Shown here piece by piece: positions 15,456 to 21,225 of a stretch of DNA of 43,486 nt. The position numbers and the translations under genes were made by a program. The DNA lies in contig CBDCNI010000004.1 in NCBI GenBank assembly GCA_965219175.1, positions 1 through 43,486 on the forward strand. Reading direction: 5' to 3'. The notes under the pieces were generated by a model. It was not told the origin of the DNA. It saw only the letters and a program-made list of their open reading frames with translations, and searched no databases. Every line of letters starts with the position of its first letter. The stretch's first letter is position 1. This DNA is from JBBPZK01 sp965219175. Lineage in GTDB: Bacteria; Actinomycetota; Rubrobacteria; Rubrobacterales; Rubrobacteraceae.

Positions 15456-15761
15456 CGTGGTTTGGGGGAAGCCTGATTCGTGGTCTGAGGGAAATTCTCA
15501 TGCTCCCTGACCTCGTGGCTCATATGTTGAACGCAATGCGCTCTACTGGCCTGAGGTGGAATGACCTGCAAATCACGTTTCACCGCTCATCTAGCGGGAT
15601 CTCATCTTGCGACTCGTGGTCTGAGGGAAATCGACTCGTGGTTTGGGGGAAGCGGATACGTGGTCTGGGGGAAATCCGCACGTGGTTTGAGGGAAATTAC
15701 TCGTGGTTTGAGGGAAGCCGGACACGTGGTTTGAGGGAAATTACTCGTGGTTTGAGGGAAA
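15456..15761 (+). repeat. Iteron array of a plasmid replication origin
   Basis: Nine copies of CGTGGTYTGRGGGAAR lie at 15456, 15479, 15615, 15637, 15659, 15681, 15702, 15725 and 15746, all in the same orientation. The last seven repeat every 21-23 bp, two helical turns, so bound proteins would line up on one face. This is the layout of an iteron-controlled origin and lies directly upstream of the replication initiator. The first two copies are set apart by about 120 bp. The copies vary only at Y (T/C) and R (A/G), consistent with active maintenance. The region 15374-15873 holds no credible gene. Confidence 0.88.
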
Positions 15762-15788
15762 TTGCAAATCATAAATACCTGCAAATCA
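15567..15788 (+). repeat. Second origin repeat, TGCAAATCA, three copies
   Basis: TGCAAATCA occurs at 15567-15575, 15763-15771 and 15780-15788. The last two lie 17 bp apart, between the iteron array and the initiator gene; the first lies inside the gap between iteron groups. They could be accessory initiator, DnaA-like or host-factor sites. They are too short and too few to be sure. Confidence 0.4.
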
Positions 15789-15796
15789 GGAAGTTA

Positions 15797-15867
15797 GGAG
15801 GTCGAAATTACCTCTCTCTGTTGTTTAAAAGCTTGTTGTTCTTGTTTGTTAACAAAAACAGGGAGAG
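15797..15867 (+). promoter_or_regulatory. Leader hairpin able to mask the initiator ribosome site, with a competing hairpin
   Basis: CTCTCTCTGTT (15812-15822) can pair with AACAGGGAGAG (15857-15867) over 11 bp with one wobble. The right arm contains GGGAGAG, the ribosome site six bases before the initiator ATG at 15874. An alternative small hairpin, GGAGGT (15797-15802) with ACCTCT (15810-15815), uses the start of the same left arm and would exclude the first. This is the architecture of a translational switch and may set copy number. It is seen by eye only. Confidence 0.5.
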
Positions 15868-15873
15868 AATGTA

Positions 15874-17322
15874 ATGGTAGGGCTGGCTCGTATTCTGGAA
15901 CTGGAGAGAAGGGGGCTTGAGATCTCGAAGCGGGAAGAGCACCATCCGCCTCTCATAAAGGTCGAGTCCAACGTGGAAGAGTGGCCGGTCTTCCAGCTCG
16001 GCCGGTCGAAGACGAACTCGAGCCGGGTAGAGCGCGTCATACGTGGCGAGGACGGCAGTGAATTGCGGCAGCGCCTCGAAGTCTCAGCCCCCGGTAAGTA
16101 CCGGCTGCCGGGCCGTTTCGACTACGATGTCTACTCGGCAGTGCTTGAGCTACTAGAAATCAGAGGCGGAATGCCGGAGGATGGGGCGCTAGGATTCTCG
16201 CTACACGAGCTGATCCTGATCATGGGCCTCGAGCCTTCCGGTAGGACCTACGAGGAGATCAAAAGATCTCTGAGGAGAATAGCCGCCACGGTTCTAGAGA
16301 GTGATAGCGCATTCTGGTCAAAGGGACAGCAAAGACATATCTCGGATACGTTCAGCCTCTGGAACGTTCGCTTCGACGGGATAACGGACAAGAACGGCTC
16401 TGGAAGCCGACACCAGATAGAGTTCGGTAAGCTCTTTCGAAGATCCTTTGAGGAGCACTACCTGCGCGGTTTAGACATCGAGTTCTTCTGGAAGCTGGAC
16501 TCGCCGGTCGCGAAGAGACTCTACCGGCTAGTGGACCTAAAGCGCGAGGGCGAGGCCTTGTGGAAGACAGATCTCTTCGACTTGCAGGAGAGGATCCCTC
16601 TCGGCCCTTACGGTTACGTCTCGAAGATAAAAGAGAAGCTTTCCGCGGCACACGTCGAACTTATCGGGCGAGGCTTCCTGTCCGATGTCATATACGAAGG
16701 TAGGAGTGGCGCCATCTACACTCTTTCAGAGACGTTTCGGGACCGCAGGAAAGGATTGGAACTCGCCGGCACGAAGGAGGAGATAATAGCCATCAAACTA
16801 CTCACCGAGTCTGGCCTCAGAGGCGACGTCGCCCGCGACCTCGTCGCCAAGCACGGCCCGGAGCACTGTACGTTCTACGCCAATGCCCTCCCGCGCCAGA
16901 AAAACCTGCGCAACCCGGCCGGGTGGCTGAGGCGCGCGATAGAAGAATACTACGAGGTAGACTATCCGCCGGACCAGCAGCAGTCCTTACTGGCACAACT
17001 CGATCCGGATGCGACCTCAAAACTCTCCCCTACTTCAACCATCTCTGGCAGTCCGGTACCGTCACCCACCCCCGACCCAGCCGCTCAGGAGCTTTTCGAA
17101 AACCTGCTCGAGGACCTTCAGGTTGGTGAGCCCTCCGTGAGCCTTCTTAACTGGTTCCAGGGTACGGTACCAGTCTCCCTCGAAGGCGGGACCCTCACCC
17201 TCTCGGTACCAAACAAGTTCGCCGAGGAGTACATCAGAACCCGCTTCGCCGACAAGCTCGAGGAGAGCCTTAAGCTTCACGTGGGAGAAAGTGCCAACCT
17301 TCTGATGGATATCTATGGATAA
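15874..17322 (+). CDS. repA: RepA-type plasmid replication initiator with C-terminal DnaA domain I-like module
   Basis: This 482-residue initiator should bind the upstream iterons and open the origin. Residues ~30-250 match the RPA/RepA plasmid initiator family: FDYDVYSAVLELLE, TYEEIKRSLRRIAATVLESD, then paired winged-helix segments ending near IYTLSETF. A middle region (270-370) may be a DnaD/primosome-like helical part (LLTESGLRGDVARDLVAKHG, NPAGWLRRAIEEYYE). After a Pro/Ser linker, residues 406-482 read like DnaA domain I: FENLLEDL, then LLNWFQGTVPVSLEGGTLTL, then VPNKFAEEYIRTRF. In DnaA this domain contacts DnaB helicase, so the initiator may recruit helicase directly. ATG 15874 follows GGGAGAG at six bases. 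The symbol reflects family type, not a proven orthologue. Confidence 0.85.
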   Translation: MVGLARILELERRGLEISKREEHHPPLIKVESNVEEWPVFQLGRSKTNSSRVERVIRGEDGSELRQRLEVSAPGKYRLPGRFDYDVYSAVLELLEIRGGMPEDGALGFSLHELILIMGLEPSGRTYEEIKRSLRRIAATVLESDSAFWSKGQQRHISDTFSLWNVRFDGITDKNGSGSRHQIEFGKLFRRSFEEHYLRGLDIEFFWKLDSPVAKRLYRLVDLKREGEALWKTDLFDLQERIPLGPYGYVSKIKEKLSAAHVELIGRGFLSDVIYEGRSGAIYTLSETFRDRRKGLELAGTKEEIIAIKLLTESGLRGDVARDLVAKHGPEHCTFYANALPRQKNLRNPAGWLRRAIEEYYEVDYPPDQQQSLLAQLDPDATSKLSPTSTISGSPVPSPTPDPAAQELFENLLEDLQVGEPSVSLLNWFQGTVPVSLEGGTLTLSVPNKFAEEYIRTRFADKLEESLKLHVGESANLLMDIYG

Positions 17323-17427
17323 TACTTCGTTGTACACTTCACTCCTCCCTAGCTTTTTCCATTTCTCATCCTACTGCCTTTCGTCTGTGTACCACGCCCG
17401 ACTTCCCATCCTGCACTGAAGTATTAT
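17319..17427. repeat. 10-bp inverted repeat enclosing a pyrimidine-rich tract
   Basis: ATAATACTTC (17319-17328, overlapping the initiator stop) and GAAGTATTAT (17418-17427) form a perfect inverted repeat 89 bases apart. Between them lies a C/T-rich top strand (17337-17390). It could be a terminator-like structure, a single-strand origin or a recombination footprint; nothing decides among these. Confidence 0.35.
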
Positions 17428-17865
17428 GAATATTTGTGATTAGAGGCACCCATCGTACTCGAGAACCTGGGGCAGATTACGGCTCTAGAATCTCCTCAGA
17501 GGCGTCAGGAGGCCGTCTGAGCAGCGTAAACCTGTTAAATGGTACATATTACTCACTGGAAGGCCAGGAGGCGCTTACAGGCCATTTTCGCACGTGTGCC
17601 GACAGTAGTCCGATCCTCAGCTCGGGGATGGCGCGGTCGAGTTCGCGGCGCACCACCTCGTCGGCTTGTCGTGTAGACGCTCCACGGGCGCCATGGACTC
17701 CGAGAGGTTGATCCTTCCAGGGGAACCTCGCTACAGCCGCTGCGGACCTTCCGCTTCGCTCCCGTGGATCCTACTCCTACCCCGCCGCGAACGGGGGCAA
17801 AGGATGGCGGTAGGCAACATATGAGTACCGGCAGGGCTCGCGGATGAGCAGGTAAACTGACCCGC
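17428..17865. other. Mostly gene-free gap after the initiator, possible decayed coding DNA
   Basis: No intact gene is seen. On the minus strand around 17600-17720 there are protein-like fragments in different frames (MAPVERLHDK, then QADEVVRRELDRAIPELRIG) that could be a frameshifted remnant, but I cannot assign a family. The strand upstream of 17866 has no strong ribosome site. Confidence 0.3.
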
Positions 17866-18165
17866 ATGGCCCGCAAGAAGAAAGTGACCACCTACGTTGA
17901 CGAAGAGTTGCTGCGCTCGGTTAAGGCTCTTGCAGCCCGCAACAACGGCAGGATCTACGAGGTCTTCAACGAGGCCCTCGAGCGTTATCTCAAGGAGGTG
18001 GACGCTGTCGAGCCTCCCCTGGCGGAACCCTCGTTGGCCGAGGTACTCTCGCGTAGAAGAACCCATCGCCAGCCTGGTATGCGGGACGAAGGGGCGCCAA
18101 AGCTGTTGGAGGGTGAGACGCTCTCGGAGGCGGTGATCGCCGAGCGCGAGGAGCGCGACTACTAA
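17866..18165 (+). CDS. Orphan ribbon-helix-helix antitoxin-like protein
   Basis: This 99-residue protein begins with a ribbon-helix-helix fold: KKKVTTYVDEELLRSVKALA, then RIYEVFNEALERYLKEV, as in VapB/CopG antitoxins. Its C-terminal tail LSEAVIAEREERDY closely resembles the tail of the VapB at 34530-34781 (VSEAVIEDRR), the part expected to wrap the toxin. No PIN-domain or other toxin gene follows; the next 200 bases hold only a small gene on the opposite strand. It is therefore an orphan or remnant antitoxin, perhaps able to neutralise or regulate a related module. The ribosome site is weak (AGGTAAACTGACCCGC). Confidence 0.7.
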   Translation: MARKKKVTTYVDEELLRSVKALAARNNGRIYEVFNEALERYLKEVDAVEPPLAEPSLAEVLSRRRTHRQPGMRDEGAPKLLEGETLSEAVIAEREERDY

Positions 18166-18214
18166 AAGATCCTAACCCGCGAGGACGGCGAAGCATCGGT
18201 TCGCCGGCGAGAAT

Positions 18215-18379
18215 CTAGGGGCGCGTCGGCGTGTTGAGTTGGTCCATGAACATGCGTGTGAGGATGTCCGGCAGTATCGTGAAGCAGAACCAAAACACGA
18301 GGATGATGAGCGCCAGCTTGATCGCCAGCCCGCCCCACTCCCCGCCAGTCTTCCGCCCCGATGTCCTCTCGCGTTCCAT
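18215..18379 (-). CDS. 54-residue single-span membrane protein
   Basis: This minus-strand frame runs from ATG 18379 to TAG 18215. It encodes a basic N-terminus (MERERTSGRKTGGEWG), one membrane helix (LAIKLALIILVFWFCFTILP) and a short polar tail ending NTPTRP. The third-position GC pattern and the clean amphipathic-to-hydrophobic design argue for a real gene, although the ribosome site is weak. Function unknown. Its small size and its place between an antitoxin and parA would also fit a toxin-like small membrane peptide. Confidence 0.5.
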   Translation of the reverse strand: MERERTSGRKTGGEWGGLAIKLALIILVFWFCFTILPDILTRMFMDQLNTPTRP

Positions 18380-18592
18380 ATATGCTCTATCGGCGCATTA
18401 GGTATTTCGCTTTAGTATCGGCCCGGCACAACTTGCTACCAGGGGCCGCCTGTTCTCTCCCTCCTCCTCCCATAGGCGGCTTTTTCAGTAGCCGAAACGG
18501 AAATAACATCTTAGAGGACCCATCCGAACCGCTGGACTCCGTATCCTACGACTTGTGCTATCAGTACATCTTTATATCACTGCTATTATTAT

Positions 18593-18626
18593 AGCAATGC
18601 TGTTTTAATATCAGCACAGCATTGCT
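18593..18626 (+). promoter_or_regulatory. par operator/centromere-like site upstream of parA
   Basis: AGCAATGCTGT-N12-ACAGCATTGCT is a perfect 11-bp inverted repeat, and its right arm touches the parA -35 element. Another palindrome, TGCTAT-TATT-ATAGCA (18581-18596), overlaps its left arm. The core AATGCT-N16-AGCATT recurs at 19698-19725 with identical spacing. It is a likely binding site for the ribbon-helix-helix partner, giving autorepression and/or plasmid partition. Confidence 0.65.
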
Positions 18627-18655
18627 TGACTGTTGTGTTGCTGTTTGGCTATACT
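18626..18655 (+). promoter_or_regulatory. parA promoter (SigA-like), probably leaderless
   Basis: TTGACT (18626-18631) and TATACT (18650-18655) are separated by 18 bp. Transcription should begin near 18662, only a few bases before ATG 18666, and no ribosome site is present. The parA mRNA is therefore probably leaderless. Confidence 0.65.
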
Positions 18656-18665
18656 GCTACTTATC

Positions 18666-19277
18666 ATGGTGCAGACGGTAATTTCTTTGGCGAGCTTCAA
18701 GGGCGGGGTGGGGAAGAGCACCCTGGCGGTCAACCTGGCCGGGGCGCTCGCCCTGAACGCGCCTACGACGCTCGTGGATGAGGATCCGCTCCAGTCGTGT
18801 TACCAGTGGGCCACGCGTGACGACCGGCTTCCGATGCCGGTATTGTTGCCAGAGGAGGCGCGCGGCGGGGGGCTTGGAGGCTCCAGGTATTTGGTGGTGG
18901 ACACGGAGGGAAGGCCGAGAATAGAGGAGCTATCGGAGTTGATCTCGTCCTCGAGTTGGACCTTGATCCCCTGCGGTACGAGCGGACTGGAGATAGATGG
19001 GACGCTGCGCCTGATCGGCGAGCTAAAGAATACCGATGCGGACCTCGGGAAGGTAAAGGTCGTAATCACGAAAGCGCCACCGGTCGGGACGGTTGGGCAG
19101 CAGGCGCGGAACGCCCTCAGAGAGAGCGGCATACCGGTCGCGAGTTCCGTGATCCGATCATACGTGGCGCACCAGCGAGCAGCAGAGATCGGGGTTCTCG
19201 TGAAGGACGTGCCCGACGGTCGGGCCTCGCAGGCCTGGTCTGACGTGCTGGAGCTCGCGATGGAAGTGATCGGATGA
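18666..19277 (+). CDS. parA: ParA-type partition ATPase
   Basis: This 203-residue Walker-type ATPase drives plasmid segregation. The deviant Walker A SFKGGVGKST (10-19) has the signature lysine, followed by TTLVDEDPLQSC (A' motif) and YLVVDTEGRP (Walker B). The short length with no N-terminal HTH makes it a type Ib ParA, which usually works with a small ribbon-helix-helix partner; that partner is encoded next. ATG 18666 is chosen because it begins the conserved beta strand and lies just after the promoter. The stop overlaps the next start (ATGA). Expression is likely repressed through the inverted repeat upstream. Confidence 0.9.
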   Translation: MVQTVISLASFKGGVGKSTLAVNLAGALALNAPTTLVDEDPLQSCYQWATRDDRLPMPVLLPEEARGGGLGGSRYLVVDTEGRPRIEELSELISSSSWTLIPCGTSGLEIDGTLRLIGELKNTDADLGKVKVVITKAPPVGTVGQQARNALRESGIPVASSVIRSYVAHQRAAEIGVLVKDVPDGRASQAWSDVLELAMEVIG

Positions 19278-19696
19278 CTCCCCAGAAAAAGAGCGGTCGC
19301 TTCAGCTACCTGTCCGGCCCTCCGGAGCAACAAATCTCGAAGACTCCAGCAGAGAAGGAAAACAACACCGGACAAGATCCTTCCGGAGAACAGAGGTTGC
19401 CGGAGCGCGGCACCGAGGAACGCTCCGGGCGCGACGCAACCCCGCGGAGTGGGGGAGAGGTAGATAAGGAGCAACCCTCGGACGACCGGAAGCGTCGCCC
19501 GACACCTCGTCGTGGGCAGACCCGGGACTTGCAGAGCGTCCCGAAGGGCGAAGGTCGGATGAAGCAGGACCGATCACAGCTAAACATCCGGATCCCAACC
19601 GCGCTCAAGCGGCGGGCCTCCGCCAAGGCCGTGCTAGAGGGCAGAGATATAGGCGAGGTCGTCGAAGAGCTGCTGAGAGTCTACCTCGCAAGCTAA
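19274..19696 (+). CDS. ParG-like ribbon-helix-helix centromere-binding protein
   Basis: This 140-residue protein has a long, unstructured, charged N-terminal tail (residues 1-95, rich in Arg, Glu, Pro and Gly) and a C-terminal ribbon-helix-helix: SQLNIRIPTALKRRASAKAV, then GEVVEELLRVYLAS. ParG-type partners have the same plan, with a flexible tail that stimulates ParA ATPase and a C-terminal DNA-binding dimer. It overlaps parA by four bases. The two AATGCT-N16-AGCATT sites bracketing the operon are its likely targets. Its 140 residues exceed ParG itself (about 76), mostly in the tail. Confidence 0.75.
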   Translation: MTPQKKSGRFSYLSGPPEQQISKTPAEKENNTGQDPSGEQRLPERGTEERSGRDATPRSGGEVDKEQPSDDRKRRPTPRRGQTRDLQSVPKGEGRMKQDRSQLNIRIPTALKRRASAKAVLEGRDIGEVVEELLRVYLAS

Positions 19697-19728
19697 CAAT
19701 GCTATATTGCTAGCACTGCAGCATTACT
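19695..19728 (+). promoter_or_regulatory. Second par site, directly after the par operon
   Basis: AACAATGCTAT-N12-GCAGCATTACT starts in the stop codon of the ribbon-helix-helix gene. It has the same AATGCT-N16-AGCATT core and spacing as the site before parA, with mismatches only in the outer bases. Two such sites flanking the operon suggest partition-complex assembly or looping. Confidence 0.55.
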
Positions 19729-19911
19729 CGCCAGATCGAGAAGGCGAGTTCTTTAGCACGCATGGCGACTGTGAATTCAAGATAACGGGGTTTGGGCCGA
19801 TAAACAGTGAGACGGCGGCGAGCACGCTTTCTACCGAGATCAGAGCACTGTCGTTCTGATGCAGGGTTGGGGTAAGCGTTGCGTGAGAGGAGGTCACCAG
19901 AGAGGATGGGG

Positions 19912-20664
19912 ATGTCGTCTGTTGAGGCGGAACGGGTGGAGATCTACCGAAACCTGACCACCCACGCCAGCAGGACGCTTATGATCTCTGAGCTGACGCT
20001 GCTGCTCGGCGCCGTGCCGGAGGGAACGCTCGAAGGCTATCGGCGAGAGATCCTCGAAGAAAACGTGCTGCAAAAGAGGAGTAGCTCCACCAGGGCGAAG
20101 ACCTTCAGGCACCTGCGCGAACTCTACGGGCTCGACGACGGCGACATAGTGTTCTATGCGCTGAGGACCCTTGCGGAGGCCGACCCCGGCAGCCTACCGT
20201 TGCTGGCGCTCCTCAGCGGTGTGACGCGAGACGCCCTGCTCCGCTCATCAGCCTCCCTGATCCTCCGCACACCCGTGGGAGCCTCTGTCTCGGCGGTAGA
20301 TATTTCGGCGGAGATCGCGCGGGGCATGCCCGACCGCCTCGCTCCGGGCATCCTGGATAAGGTGGGCCGCAACGCGGCCTCTTCTTGGACCCAGTCCGGC
20401 CATCTCAGCGGTCGGGCGAAGAAGATCAGGGATCGAGCCGAACCCTCGGTCGGCTCCGTGTCCTTCGCCATGTTTCTGGGCCATCTCTCCGGAGCCAGGG
20501 GTCTCGGGCTCTACGAGACCCTGTGGGCCAGCCTGTTGGACACGTCCCCGGACAAGCTAGACGCGATGGCCTTCGCCGCCTCGCAGCGGGGGCTGATGGA
20601 GTACAGGAGGATGGGCGAGGTCGCGGAGTTCGGCTTCTCCAGCCTCCTCGGAGAGAGAAGATAA
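19912..20664 (+). CDS. brxA: BREX protein BrxA
   Basis: This is the first gene of a type I BREX phage-defence operon. BrxA (DUF1819, NusB-like all-helical fold) is a small DNA-binding component. The core SSVEAERVEIYRNLTTHASR begins near the chosen start, and the rest is helical with a basic middle (LSGRAKKIRDRAE). The family is usually about 200 residues, so 250 is on the long side. ATG 19912 has AGAGAGG six bases upstream; ATG 19906 or TTG 19879 are possible. The brxB start follows after three bases. No clear promoter is seen in 19729-19911, so regulation is unknown. Assignment rests on the six-gene order plus sequence type. Confidence 0.85.
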   Translation: MSSVEAERVEIYRNLTTHASRTLMISELTLLLGAVPEGTLEGYRREILEENVLQKRSSSTRAKTFRHLRELYGLDDGDIVFYALRTLAEADPGSLPLLALLSGVTRDALLRSSASLILRTPVGASVSAVDISAEIARGMPDRLAPGILDKVGRNAASSWTQSGHLSGRAKKIRDRAEPSVGSVSFAMFLGHLSGARGLGLYETLWASLLDTSPDKLDAMAFAASQRGLMEYRRMGEVAEFGFSSLLGERR

Positions 20665-20667
20665 GCC

Positions 20668-21219
20668 GTGTCCAGGGTCGAGAATCTCTCGAAAGCGTAT
20701 GAAAACTTCGTGCGGCTGCCGTGGAACAGACGAGTCGTGCAGGAGGAGCGGGTGTGGTTCGCGCTCTACGAGCCGGCCGAGGAGCGGCGGCTGAGGTTCA
20801 GGCTCGGAGAGATCGAGGAGGCGACCCTGCGGGCCGGGCACGGCTGGCTCGTGTGCGACCTGACGGACGAGTTCGCCCGGTGGATGGCCTCGCACGAGTA
20901 CCGGGAGAGCTACTTCGAGTCGCCGGAGGACCTCACGGAGGACCTCCTGGATGACTTCGCCGGCCACGTGGCCGGCGCCGTAGCGGGCGTGCTGGCGAGT
21001 CCCGCGGCGAACGAGGTCTCGGTCGTAGCGGTCTACGGACTCGGAAGTCTTTTTGGGCTCCTTCGCGTCTCGCGGCTGCTCGAGATGATTTCCAGAGAGG
21101 TGAGAGGTAGGCTGCTCGTCTTCTTTCCGGGCGAACACGAGCGCGGCAACTACCGTCTACTCGATGCCCGCGACGGATGGAACTATCTAGCCGTACCAAT
21201 CGACGCCCAGGAGGGTTAG
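20668..21219 (+). CDS. brxB: BREX protein BrxB
   Basis: This 183-residue protein is BrxB (DUF1788 family), a conserved core BREX component of unknown biochemistry that may interact with PglZ. Typical features are the opening segment (LSKAYENFVRLPWNRRVVQEERVWFALYEP), the central acidic helices, and the C-terminal VSVVAVYGLGSLFGLLRVSRLLE followed by GRLLVFFPGEHERGNYRLL. GTG 20668 starts three bases after brxA stops, and brxC begins seven bases after this stop, so the genes are clearly cotranscribed. Length agrees with the family (about 180-200). Confidence 0.88.
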   Translation: MSRVENLSKAYENFVRLPWNRRVVQEERVWFALYEPAEERRLRFRLGEIEEATLRAGHGWLVCDLTDEFARWMASHEYRESYFESPEDLTEDLLDDFAGHVAGAVAGVLASPAANEVSVVAVYGLGSLFGLLRVSRLLEMISREVRGRLLVFFPGEHERGNYRLLDARDGWNYLAVPIDAQEG

Positions 21220-21225
21220 GAAGAG

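Noticed and set aside
15456..15761. Iterons considered as a CRISPR array
   Set aside because: Units are about 16 bp with spacers of only 5-7 bp, no cas genes are nearby, and the array sits upstream of a replication initiator.
15386..15874. Open frame running through the iteron region
   Set aside because: Its repeated peptide pattern is produced by the iterons themselves; it lacks a ribosome site and its composition is that of an origin, not a gene.
17600..17720. Minus-strand peptide fragments resembling a decayed gene after the initiator
   Set aside because: Protein-like stretches occur in two frames but match no family I know, so no pseudogene is claimed.
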